The notes under the pieces are model-generated. The model did not search any database. It was not told where the DNA came from and worked only from the letters and a program-made list of their open reading frames with translations. A DNA stretch of 64,000 bases, from contig NZ_JAJTSZ010000005.1 in assembly GCF_021440195.1 (NCBI RefSeq), forward strand, positions 490,466 through 554,465, read 5' to 3'. The number at the start of each line of letters is the position of its first letter. The first letter of the stretch is position 1. The position numbers and the translations under genes are program-made. Shown here one piece after another: positions 35,301-42,749 of the stretch. This DNA is from Dyadobacter sp. CY356. GTDB taxonomy: Bacteria > Bacteroidota > Bacteroidia > Cytophagales > Spirosomataceae.

Positions 35301-37762
35301 TGACGGCAACGCTAATCCGGCCGCTTGATAATTCCGATCTCCCGCTGACGGTTGCCAACGGCTTTATTCCAGTTTTGGTAGAAGATGCAAAACGAAGTTT
35401 GCCTGTTTCCATTACGACTGCTGATAAGTCAAGATCAAAAACGAAACAGCAAATTCGTATTAAAACACAGCCAAATGCAGAGGTAACAATCGCGGTTGTG
35501 GATGAAGGGATTTTGCAGATCAAGAATTTTAAAACGCCGGATATTCACGGTTATTTTTATCAAAAACGCGCTTTGGAAGTTACCAGCCATAATTTGTATG
35601 CGCTTCTTTTCCCTGAATTAAATATTTCAGGCGCGTCCAGTTTTGGTGGTGATGGTTATGATCTTGAAAAACGAATTAACCCTTTAAGTAACGGAAGGAC
35701 GGAACTGGTTTCTTTTTGGAGCGGGCAAATTGCTGCCAATGGAAGCGGTGAAGCCACTTTTGATATAAATATTCCGCAATTTAGCGGTGATTTGCGGATC
35801 ATGGCCGTGGCCTACAAAGACAATGCTTTTGGGTCGGCCAGTAAAAATATGAAAGTAGCAGATCCGGTTGTGATCAGTGCCGGTTTGCCGCGGTTTTTAA
35901 GTCCGGGTGACGAGCTCGTTTTACCGGTTAATATCAGTAACACAGAGAAAAAACCGGCAGACGCCACGGTGACTTTACAGGTAAGCGGACCGTTAAACTC
36001 CGGTTCGATTCCTGCCGTCCAAAAAATAAATATTCCCGCAGGAAAAGAAACACGAGCTGTGTTTTCTGTAAAAGCTTTGACAGCCATCGGTGCAGGAAAA
36101 GTGATTGTGAAAGTGAATGCATTTGGAGAAACGTTCACACAACAAACAGATATTACCGTTCGTCCGGCTTCGCCTTTATTAAAAACAAGCAGCTCCGGAC
36201 AAATTGCCGGTGGACAGCAGGGATTAATAAATCTGACCAATAATTTTATTCCTTCAACAACCAGCAGTCAGGTTGTATTGAGCCGGTCACCGCTTGTTGG
36301 AGGGGGTGGAAAAGCACTTTCCACGCTGCTTGGCTATCCTTATGGTTGTCTGGAACAAACGATTTCCAAAGCATTTCCTCAGATGTATTTTGCGGAACTG
36401 TCCAAAGCAATGGCTACGCCGGTATATCTGGTAAAAACGGGAGAAAGTGATTTTAATCCGGTAACCAATGTGCAGCAGGCAATTCGTAAAATTGAATCAC
36501 AACAACTGTTCAATGGCGGCGCGGTCATGTGGCCGGGTGCTATCACAGAAGACTGGTGGACAACGGCTTATGCCGTGCATTTCCTGGAAGAAGCGCGCCG
36601 GGCAGGTTTTGAAATAAATCCGAAAACGCTAAGTAAAGCCATTGATTATCTGACTGCCAAAACAGGAACAACGGCAACGCGGGAAGTTGCCATAGCCAGC
36701 ACAAACAATGGTTTGACAAAAGAATCTTTAACGCAAATTCGTAAAACGGTGGCGCGTAGGGAAACGCTTTACTCCTTATATGTTCTGGCATTAACCGGTT
36801 CCCCGAATCGTGCTGCTATGAATTATTACAAACAAAACCCTCAGCTGCTGACGATCGATGCGCGTTATCTGCTGGCAGGAGCTTTTCAATTGATAGGAGA
36901 TACAAGAAGTTTCAGTGCCATTCTGCCAAAAAGTTATGTGTATCAAAATGGCAGTGCGGTTTTTGATGACAGTTATTCGTCTCCTTTGCGCAATCTCGGT
37001 TTGGTATTGAATACGCTTTTGGAAACGGATGGTGATAATTTACAGATCACGCCTTTGGCCCGGCAATTGTCCAAAGCAATTCAATCTGCTTCTTATATCA
37101 ATACCCAGGAAGCCAGTTTTACGATTTTGGCTTTGGGAAAAGTGGCCAGGAAAACTTCTTCTTCAACGGTTACGGGTTCTGCATTGGTTAATGGAAAGAA
37201 AATCGCAGCTTTTGACGGAAAGGAATTGAAAATAGCCAAAGGAATTGTCAATCAAAAATTAACTGTCACCACGGCAGGAAAAGGAGATTTGTACTGGTTT
37301 GCAAAGTCGGAAGGTATGTCTGCAACTGGTGCTTTTGTGGAGGAAGATCAGGGATTAAGTATTCGCCGGCAATATCTGACACGTGATGGAAAACCTGTTT
37401 CGGTTTTGCATCAGAATGATCTGGTTGTGGTGAAACTATCTCTTTCAAGTACAAATGGACTTCCGGTTGAGAATGTTGTTGTAACGGATTTGTTACCGGC
37501 CGGTTTTGAAATTGAAAATCCAAGGATCACCGAACCTCGTGATATGCCCTGGATCAAAAATGCTGCGATTCCAACTTATTATGATATTCGTGATGACCGG
37601 ATTCATTTTTTCACCGCGGCTGATAAAATTGAAAAGTCGTTTTATTATCAGGTGAGGGTTGTTTCCAAGGGAACTTTCACAAGCGGGCCTGCGGCGGCTG
37701 ATGCGATGTATCAGGGAGAATTCAGAAGTTATTCGGGTGGGGGGAAATTGAAGGTTGAATAG
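32312..37762 (+). CDS. Bacterial alpha-2-macroglobulin lipoprotein with intact thioester
   Basis: The 1816-residue protein begins with a lipoprotein signal (LFNGCSS, Cys about residue 22), so it is anchored in the envelope. It has tandem macroglobulin domains, including an N-terminal MG1 (NLVFTFNKDLVPESLL) and the bait-region/A2M core (YGQRDMYRPGETLHFN; IAVVDEGILQI; SFWSGQIAANGSGEATF; AVAYKDNAFGSA). The thioester motif YPYGCLEQ, Cys1346-Leu-Glu-Gln1349, is intact, followed by the alpha-barrel TED (SKAFPQMYF, WWTTAYAVHFLEEARRAGF) and a receptor-binding-like end (VVVTDLLPAGFEIENP). Such proteins trap proteases by bait cleavage and thioester linkage. The usual partner PbpC is not adjacent; 535 bp of repeats follow. 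Confidence 0.95.
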   Translation: MRKNASSLFIFILFFAYLFNGCSSLNEVKIAGTNFKDEIGQSQNLVFTFNKDLVPESLLNDWDSTQYIQFEPAVRGKFKWSAPNELIFSPVAGFGSATNYKAKLTNKLLTQSKTDKRYDVSAETVEFHTPYLQLIETESWWTLSKETGRQEARVKLIFNYPVTTQNVAERLKLSLAEKSVSYKILPSAEGKIITLALANSGAADNNPVPLQITLDKGLKAQNTTYATKEILERTTSLPSPLHLEIADIKTGFENNAAFVRVVTTQEIVKESIETGFSINPTATLTSELTENGFILRGDFNETDTYALLINKTLKGVLGKTLEDETSRDLFFGKMPAGISFANKKALYMTPKGSRNMGVQIVNVPKVQVKIAKLYANNILSYVRANRWEEYGYVGEDWKSTGAFNYGSDEENNFTDIVVNKVVDTENLPKAKGISALNIALPDDNGRRGIYLVSVNSKDEAYLGATKLVSISDIGLIAKQGIDELWVFSNSIKTNEPLPNLEITLISTNNQSMLTATTDGDGVAHIEKLNEKAPGFKLAMITAGNKEDFNYLLLDDTRVETSRFEVEGQRDNTSGLQAFIYGQRDMYRPGETLHFNTVIRNQNWQVEAEVPLKLRLVTPNGREYRTWRKTTNKQGAVETEVAMETAALTGTYVLEVYNANDVLLASQSVNVEEFMPDRIKVDLSGAQKEYVSGSTISLTATALNLFGPPASNRTYEMESQLKRKSFLAPGFPEFTFDIPAETTFEKERRQGITNEQGQATEKFPLAPGIKDIGVLEGKIYVTVFDENGRPVNRLQHFNVFTQNVFYGIHLPDSYVGVNAPVPFEIVGVNSKGVLQNGAKAKVEIVRLEYQTVVEKKNEQLTYTSRKSEKVVYSNILNLVNGKNTFRYVPTVSGEYEVRIRRPEAEHYSVAHFYAYGSGYTQYSSFEVSNEGRVLMETDKEKYNVGETATILFKTPFDGRLLVTVERNSVLEHHILTTEKKAAELKLNLKEEHLPNVFVTATLIRPLDNSDLPLTVANGFIPVLVEDAKRSLPVSITTADKSRSKTKQQIRIKTQPNAEVTIAVVDEGILQIKNFKTPDIHGYFYQKRALEVTSHNLYALLFPELNISGASSFGGDGYDLEKRINPLSNGRTELVSFWSGQIAANGSGEATFDINIPQFSGDLRIMAVAYKDNAFGSASKNMKVADPVVISAGLPRFLSPGDELVLPVNISNTEKKPADATVTLQVSGPLNSGSIPAVQKINIPAGKETRAVFSVKALTAIGAGKVIVKVNAFGETFTQQTDITVRPASPLLKTSSSGQIAGGQQGLINLTNNFIPSTTSSQVVLSRSPLVGGGGKALSTLLGYPYGCLEQTISKAFPQMYFAELSKAMATPVYLVKTGESDFNPVTNVQQAIRKIESQQLFNGGAVMWPGAITEDWWTTAYAVHFLEEARRAGFEINPKTLSKAIDYLTAKTGTTATREVAIASTNNGLTKESLTQIRKTVARRETLYSLYVLALTGSPNRAAMNYYKQNPQLLTIDARYLLAGAFQLIGDTRSFSAILPKSYVYQNGSAVFDDSYSSPLRNLGLVLNTLLETDGDNLQITPLARQLSKAIQSASYINTQEASFTILALGKVARKTSSSTVTGSALVNGKKIAAFDGKELKIAKGIVNQKLTVTTAGKGDLYWFAKSEGMSATGAFVEEDQGLSIRRQYLTRDGKPVSVLHQNDLVVVKLSLSSTNGLPVENVVVTDLLPAGFEIENPRITEPRDMPWIKNAAIPTYYDIRDDRIHFFTAADKIEKSFYYQVRVVSKGTFTSGPAAADAMYQGEFRSYSGGGKLKVE

Positions 37763-37771
37763 AGTCCTTTC

Positions 37772-37968
37772 GTTTAACCGCAATGGGTGCAATGGTTTTC
37801 GCAATGGACGCAGGGGTTATTTGAAGTTTTTTAATACCGGTCGGACGGCGAAAAAGCCGACCGTAGGCCCGTCCGACGGTTTTTTTTACCGTCGGACGGG
37901 TAACAAAAGTTCTGATTATCAAACTCTTGCGTCCATTGCGAAACCTATTGCGCCCATTGCGGTTAAAC
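37772..37968. repeat. Nested inverted repeat element (about 197 bp)
   Basis: Outer arms 37772-37818 and 37922-37968 are 47-bp inverted repeats that differ at about 5 positions; both start or end with GTTTAACCGCAATGGG or its complement. Inside lie two smaller palindromes: an imperfect one around CGGTCGGACGGC/GCCGACCG (37838-37863) and a perfect one CCCGTCCGACGGT (37868-37880)/ACCGTCGGACGGG (37888-37900). The inner palindrome matches 7504-7537. It looks like a MITE- or REP-like element; I see no direct repeats at the ends. Confidence 0.8.
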
Positions 37969-38060
37969 ATACGGTTAAAAACAAAAAAGACTGTCCCGAA
38001 TCGGAACAGCCCATTTGAATCACTATGGCGAAATAATATGTTATTGTCACGAATTTTTTC

Positions 38061-38233
38061 GGCTCCATTGGAGCCTCCTGTTTATAGAAAAATCCTGGAT
38101 ATCTCGATTTCCCTGGCTCCTTCGGAGCCTCCTGCCAGATTAAAAATTTTATTACATTTAACAGGCGACTCCTACGGAGTCAAAATCACAGTTTAAAAAT
38201 CAATGTTCTATAAACAGGATGCTCTTATGGAGC
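38061..38233. repeat. Inverted-repeat cluster with palindromic GGCTCC cores
   Basis: Palindromic cores GGCTCCATTGGAGCC (38061-38075), GGCTCCTTCGGAGCC (38115-38129), GACTCCTACGGAGTC (38167-38181) and GCTCTTATGGAGC (38221-38233) occur in a row. The outer cores are followed or preceded by CCTGTTTATAGAA in opposite orientations (about 38077-38089 and 38206-38218), giving an overall inverted layout. A palindrome followed by TATAGAAA also describes the unit of the 63.4-64.0 kb array. Confidence 0.8.
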
Positions 38234-38297
38234 AATTTATTTTGGGGCATGTGATATGAAAAACTCCAATCTTAATCTTTCAATCCCTCTTTTAAAA

Positions 38298-39341
38298 TTA
38301 CTTCCTGACGACAGACTTCTCAATCAATTCCGGCCACGCCGTCAGTTCCGGCTGACCAGGTTTACGTTTTCCAAAAAACTGGTTGAACATAACACCTTCT
38401 TTATCAATCAATTCAATACCTGTCACAATTCCGTCTTCCGTTGGTTTTCTTACAACCCAGGCTTCGTCAATAGCATCTTCACGCAAATGGAGATTGAATG
38501 CGGGATCCATAATATTCAACCATGGTCCCATCACAAAAATCTTGTTTATTGGTCCTGTATGAATCTGGATACAGTTTGGATTTGAAACAAAAACCATGAT
38601 CGGCAATTCAGTTTCAGAGACTGCATCAAAAACTGCTTTCATACTTTCCGGCTTAATTTGATATGCGTACCCTTCCGGCGCATGACGAAGTGCTTCTTTT
38701 CTTGACAATTTATACTTACGCAAAAGTCCGAAAAACTCATGCGTATCTTTCAAATTCAGCCATTCTGCCTGAAATGCAGGTGTATCAATATCACCTGCTG
38801 GTTCTTCTGCTTTTTTCTCAGGTTTAGCCGCGGTCAAAGGCAAAGTTTCCTGATCGGCAGCGCGGTATTTTACAACCAAGGCCTCATAGGCTTCTTTATT
38901 ACTTTGTTCAGTCAAATAAATTTTATGTGCCGCTTCACCAAAACTGTTGAAAAATTGCAGGCTATAACGATCCCCTTCATGCACAGCAAAACCAAATTTC
39001 CAGTCGCCGAGAAACAATCTTAGATCAATATCCGGCCCTAAAACCAATCCTACGTGGTTGTTGAATGAGACATTTTCATAAACGCCTTTACGCTCGTGTA
39101 CTACGTGGTCATTCCTTGTAAGTGCCATCACGTAGCCCAAAGAAGTAACATCTTTTAGCAATTCACGAAAATCACCTTCCAGTAAAATTACATTTTCGCC
39201 TAATCCGGTTGCCAACAAATCTGCTTCTGTCGAGTCCAGTTCTTTTGCTGCGTCACGGATTCTTGTCTTAGGATTTTCTGTTTTGAATTCGGCCCAACGA
39301 TCTTTGAGTGCTGCACGGTCAGCTATTATTTCAGTCTTCAT
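38298..39341 (-). CDS. hmuS: Heme-degrading/heme-binding factor HmuS-like
   Basis: The 347-residue cytoplasmic protein is a duplicated HmuS/HemS/ChuS fold: an N-terminal half (LKDRWAEFKTENPKTRIRDAAKEL, EGDFRELLKDV, MALTRNDHVVHERKG) and a C-terminal half (AEWLNLKDTHEFFGLLRKYKLSRKEALRHAPEGYAYQI, PIMVFVSNPNCIQIHTGPI, MDPAFNLHLREDAIDEAWVVRKPTEDGIVTGIEL). It receives heme after import and releases or degrades it. It is the last gene of a five-gene heme operon, 54 bp downstream of the ABC ATPase. The linker around residues 165-190 (AAKPEKKAEEPAGD) is unusually Lys/Glu-rich. Confidence 0.94.
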   Translation of the reverse strand: MKTEIIADRAALKDRWAEFKTENPKTRIRDAAKELDSTEADLLATGLGENVILLEGDFRELLKDVTSLGYVMALTRNDHVVHERKGVYENVSFNNHVGLVLGPDIDLRLFLGDWKFGFAVHEGDRYSLQFFNSFGEAAHKIYLTEQSNKEAYEALVVKYRAADQETLPLTAAKPEKKAEEPAGDIDTPAFQAEWLNLKDTHEFFGLLRKYKLSRKEALRHAPEGYAYQIKPESMKAVFDAVSETELPIMVFVSNPNCIQIHTGPINKIFVMGPWLNIMDPAFNLHLREDAIDEAWVVRKPTEDGIVTGIELIDKEGVMFNQFFGKRKPGQPELTAWPELIEKSVVRK

Positions 39342-39395
39342 AGTATATAGTATTAATTTATACGGAGATGTTTATTTTTTGAATTGATTGAATAG

Positions 39396-40187
39396 TTATA
39401 AAACAGAAACGGATGACGCCTCAGGAATGATGACAGGAAAAGGTGTGTCTTCCGGCTGAATTATTCTAACCGATACACCAAACGCCTCCCGGATGTTTTC
39501 ACCAGTTAAAACCTCGTGCGCGGTACCCATCGCAAAAGTTTTACCTTTTTTCAGCATTAAAACCTGATCAGCATATTGTAATGCAAAATTCAAGTCATGA
39601 ACTACGGCAATTACGCCATAACCTTTCCCCGTCATTTCTTTTGCCAGCTGAAAGGTTTCATACTGATGCAGCAGATCCATTCCGGAAGTAGGTTCGTCCA
39701 GCAATATAAACCCTTCCCGGACTTCCCAGATTTGCGCCAGCGTCCTGGCAAGCTGAACGCGCTGCTGTTCCCCGCCGGATAACGTCGGATATAACCTGTC
39801 CCGAAAATGAGCAATTCCTAATTTTTGAAGACAATGATCTACAATCGCCAAATCTTTTGGCGAAGGTTTTGAATCATAATACGGATAACGACCCATCAAC
39901 ACAATTTCCCGTACAGAAAAAGAAAGTGTGATCACATTTTGCTGGGCAAGGACAGCACGTTTTTGCGCCAGTTCTTTTAAACTATACTTTTTCAGATCTC
40001 TGCCATGAAAAGAAATTGTTCCGGAAGTTGGCGTTATTTCTTTTGACAAAGCCTTCATGAAGGTGGATTTTCCGGCTCCGTTAGCTCCCACAATAGCCCA
40101 GAATTCACCCGTTTTCGCTTTGAAATTTATATCCTGTAACAGCGATTTATTTTTTACTCCAAAATGTAAATGGCTAGCTTCTATCAT
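39396..40187 (-). CDS. hmuV: Heme ABC transporter ATP-binding protein
   Basis: The 263-residue ATPase powers heme import. It contains Walker A VGANGAGKST, the Q-loop region AVLAQQN, signature LSGGEQQRVQLARTL, Walker B FILLDEPTSGMD and switch VVHDLNFAL. The ATG at 40187 overlaps the permease stop (ATGA), the typical coupling in this operon; an in-frame TTG 24 bp earlier is less likely. The C-terminal EAFGVSVRIIQPEDTPFPVIIPE is common in heme/cobalamin importers. It acts with the permease encoded next to it. Confidence 0.93.
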   Translation of the reverse strand: MIEASHLHFGVKNKSLLQDINFKAKTGEFWAIVGANGAGKSTFMKALSKEITPTSGTISFHGRDLKKYSLKELAQKRAVLAQQNVITLSFSVREIVLMGRYPYYDSKPSPKDLAIVDHCLQKLGIAHFRDRLYPTLSGGEQQRVQLARTLAQIWEVREGFILLDEPTSGMDLLHQYETFQLAKEMTGKGYGVIAVVHDLNFALQYADQVLMLKKGKTFAMGTAHEVLTGENIREAFGVSVRIIQPEDTPFPVIIPEASSVSVL

Positions 40188-41299
40188 ACGCGGTTTCGTT
40201 TTTGATTCCAAAGAAGATACAGGAAAAACGGTGTTCCCAGCAGCGCCGTCAAAATGCCGATCGGAAGTTCTGCCGGAGCGACAATGGTGCGCGAAATGGT
40301 ATCAGCCAATGTCAGAACAATGGCACCGCCAATGGCAGATCCTACCAGTAAATACCGGTTATCCGGACCAAAAATGCTTCGGATAATATGCGGAACTACT
40401 AATCCGACAAAACCAATTGTTCCGGCCACAGCAACCGAAGAACCAACAGCCATCGTCGCCAGAATGATGATTGACCTTTTCAAAACTTTCATATTCACAC
40501 CTAAATGTGCCGCCTGACTTTCTCCCAAAACCAGCAAATTCAATGATTTAGCCAGATATGGCATAAATACGATACTGCATCCGACAAACGGAAGGACCGA
40601 GACAACAGTCGTCCAGTTTGCACCGCCTAAACTTCCCAATGTCCAGAAAGTAATTGTTCTGAGTTGTTCGTCGGTCGCTATGTAAGTCATCAATCCGGTA
40701 AGTGCACCTACAAAAGCGTTGATCGCAATACCGCACAAAAGCATGGTTGTAACGCTGCCTTCGCCCGTAATTTTTGAAAGCTGATAAACCAGCATCGTTG
40801 TTAGTGCCGCACCAATAAAAGCAGCAAAAGAAAGTGTGTAAGCTCCGGCATATTCATTGATAATGCCAAGAAATTTTATGTTCAGCATAATCACAATCAC
40901 CGCAAAAAGCGAGGCTCCGGAAGTAACACCGATTAATGTTGCATCGGCAATCGGATTCCTGAACAGACCTTGCAAAGCCGCACCGGCAATTCCCAATCCT
41001 GCACCAACCAAAATCCCCAGACAAACTCTTGGTAAACGGATCACCCAAAAAACGATGTCTTTTTGTTCTTCCAAAATCGGCGTATCTGTTATTCCGGTTT
41101 TATAAGAAATGATACCAACTATTTCGGAAAATGAAATATGCAAGGCACCCGTTCCGACGGAAAAAATAGTACAGGCAAATAAAGCAATACTTAAAATCAG
41201 GATAACCCAACCCGGCGAAAGCGGCTTTTTCAGCTTATCAGAAATCATTTTCGGATTCTGGCTTTTTGATTTTGTTATGATTTCTTCCGCTGTCATCAT
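40184..41299 (-). CDS. hmuU: Heme/iron ABC transporter permease (FecCD family)
   Basis: This 371-residue inner-membrane protein has about nine to ten segments. Hallmarks of the BtuC/FecCD family include WVIRLPRVCLGILVGAGLGIAGAALQGLFRNPIADATLIGVTSGA, LGESQAAHLGVNM (EAA-like contact loop for the ATPase), VAVAGTIGFVGLVVPHIIR and LTLADTISRTIVAPAELPIGILTALLGTPFFLYLL. It has an N-terminal 30-residue hydrophilic extension. It overlaps the substrate-binding gene by 4 bp and the ATPase gene by 4 bp, so the three are translationally coupled. Confidence 0.95.
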   Translation of the reverse strand: MMTAEEIITKSKSQNPKMISDKLKKPLSPGWVILILSIALFACTIFSVGTGALHISFSEIVGIISYKTGITDTPILEEQKDIVFWVIRLPRVCLGILVGAGLGIAGAALQGLFRNPIADATLIGVTSGASLFAVIVIMLNIKFLGIINEYAGAYTLSFAAFIGAALTTMLVYQLSKITGEGSVTTMLLCGIAINAFVGALTGLMTYIATDEQLRTITFWTLGSLGGANWTTVVSVLPFVGCSIVFMPYLAKSLNLLVLGESQAAHLGVNMKVLKRSIIILATMAVGSSVAVAGTIGFVGLVVPHIIRSIFGPDNRYLLVGSAIGGAIVLTLADTISRTIVAPAELPIGILTALLGTPFFLYLLWNQKRNRV

Positions 41300-42141
41300 T
41301 TCACTTTTTGAGCTAATTCGGCGGCGGCTTTTCCCAGACGCGGTCCAAATCCTGTGAGAAGCTGGCCGTCCATCGATACAATTTTTCTGTTTTTACCGGC
41401 ATTGGTAAACGCAACACCAGGCACTTTCAAAAGTCCGTCGATACCGTCAACACTTTCCAAACCACTGGAAAAAAGTACGAGCACATCCGGATTTGCGGCT
41501 AAAAGTGATTCTGAGGTTAAGGGTTTAAAATCAGTAAAATCAGTTACGGCATTCTTTTGTCCGATTAATGTGAACATCTTGTCGAGAGAAGTGTTTTTCC
41601 CGGATACCATCAGGGTTCCGGTTCCTCTTGCATAAATAAAAAGCAGTTTTTTGGGTGTGGCGGGTTTAGGAAGTTTTGCCAGATCTGCTTTCAGTGATTT
41701 TATCATTTTCTCGGCCTGTGGTTTGGCATTGAAATATACGCCCATTTCTCTGATCAGATTTACAGTGCCTTCTTCTGAATATTCCTGTTTAAAAGTCACC
41801 ACTTTTTTGCCTGAGCTATTCAATTGTTTCAGCACATTGGCAGACATCATGCTTTGGTCGCTTGTCACGATCACATCAGGATTCAGGGCCAGAATTCCCT
41901 CAGACGAAATATTTCTGTTGTGCCCGATTTTTGGCAATCTCTCCAATGATGCAGGGTAAGTACTTGTGACATCTACGCCAACTATCTGCGATTCAAGGCC
42001 TAATCCCACCAATATTTCACTCAATGTACCATTAGCAGAAACAATCCGCAGGGGTGCCGGTTTGCTGAAAACGGAAAATGAAACCAGACAGAAGACTAAA
42101 ATCAGCGAGCGACAAACGCCGTAAAAACCTGTGGTACGCAT
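41296..42141 (-). CDS. hmuT: Heme ABC transporter substrate-binding protein
   Basis: The 281-residue protein has a Sec signal peptide (residues 1-26, ending SVFSKP). The periplasmic binding fold is of the cobalamin/siderophore type: RIVSANGTLSEILVGLGLESQIVGVDVTSTYP, then HNRNISSEGILALNPDVIVT, LESVDGIDGLLKVPGV and VSMDGQLLTGFGPRLG. The Tyr in TSTYP is a likely heme ligand, as in ShuT/HmuT proteins (family knowledge). It binds heme in the periplasm and delivers it to the permease. It starts 11 bp after the DUF6686-like gene and overlaps the permease start. Confidence 0.93.
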   Translation of the reverse strand: MRTTGFYGVCRSLILVFCLVSFSVFSKPAPLRIVSANGTLSEILVGLGLESQIVGVDVTSTYPASLERLPKIGHNRNISSEGILALNPDVIVTSDQSMMSANVLKQLNSSGKKVVTFKQEYSEEGTVNLIREMGVYFNAKPQAEKMIKSLKADLAKLPKPATPKKLLFIYARGTGTLMVSGKNTSLDKMFTLIGQKNAVTDFTDFKPLTSESLLAANPDVLVLFSSGLESVDGIDGLLKVPGVAFTNAGKNRKIVSMDGQLLTGFGPRLGKAAAELAQKVK

Positions 42142-42152
42142 GAGCTTGTACT

Positions 42153-42500
42153 TTATTTATGATTTGAAAATATCCGGTCAATTTCCAGTGCCAGTAAGGT
42201 TTCCTGTAAAAGGTTTTTTATTTCTTCCACTTCATCATCATTAAATGACAACATGAAATTTGGTATCGGAGAGCGTAGAAGATGATTTCTTCCATGAGGC
42301 AACGCCGTGTCCAGGCTTTGAAACTGGTGTTTATCGTACAACATTGCGTGAAACCCACTTAATCCGTCTTCTGAGAAAATGAATAGCACATTACCAAAAA
42401 CAAAATTATAATGATCACAACAGCTGCATTGCCCGATGTATCCGTTTTTCGACTGACTTAAAATCCGTAACGACGAATGGGAATGTGAAGCGTCATGCAT
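42153..42500 (-). CDS. Small Cys-rich protein heading the heme operon (DUF6686-like)
   Basis: The 115-residue protein has no signal peptide. The N-terminal part contains SKNGYIGQCSCCDHYNFVFGNVLFIF, with a CxCC cluster followed by a conserved HYNxxFGN segment, as in the DUF6686 group I recall from Bacteroidota. The C-terminus is acidic and helical (NDDEVEEIKNLLQETLLALE). It is the first gene of the heme uptake operon, suggesting a role in cofactor handling or regulation, but there is no demonstrated function. The CxCC might bind iron or zinc (inference). Confidence 0.7.
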   Translation of the reverse strand: MHDASHSHSSLRILSQSKNGYIGQCSCCDHYNFVFGNVLFIFSEDGLSGFHAMLYDKHQFQSLDTALPHGRNHLLRSPIPNFMLSFNDDEVEEIKNLLQETLLALEIDRIFSNHK

Positions 42501-42570
42501 AACTGTGTATGGATAAAGTGCCCTGCTAATTTGATTTCCGGAAAACTATTCTGATGCCATTTGATACGGA

Positions 42571-42604
42571 CAAATATAGTAAAATATTATTTAGACCAAA
42601 TATA
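42571..42604 (-). promoter_or_regulatory. Promoter region of the heme operon
   Basis: On the minus strand TATATTTG occurs twice (42571-42578 and 42597-42604). The first has TTTGG (the end of the second) 18 bp upstream as a -33 box. Between and across lies TATTTAGACCAAATA (palindrome TATTT-AGACC-AAATA), a possible iron/heme operator. Confidence 0.6.
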
Positions 42605-42749
42605 AACAATAATAAAAAATACTTTTCTCCCCCGGTGGCTAGGTAAGAAGTCTGTTAAAATCGTATCTTGACTACCATCTGAAATAGGTATAAACGGGCT
42701 CAGTCATTATCCTGAACTGTTTATTAATACTCCTTAACCACTCATTCCA

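Larger units (their letters stand above)
37763..38297. other. Non-coding region after the macroglobulin gene, built of inverted repeats
   Basis: This 535-bp region contains two complex inverted-repeat structures (37772-37968 and 38061-38233, listed separately). No gene-like frame fits; the overlapping frames on both strands are similar only because the DNA is inverted-repeat. Confidence 0.8.

Noticed and set aside
37722..38196. Overlapping frames on both strands after the macroglobulin gene
   Set aside because: Their similarity to each other comes from the inverted repeat; no protein family features, and they overlap the repeat elements.
42571..42604. A classical Fur box in the heme operon promoter
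   Set aside because: The palindrome TATTT-AGACC-AAATA does not match the GATAATGATAATCATTATC consensus closely; kept only as a possible operator.
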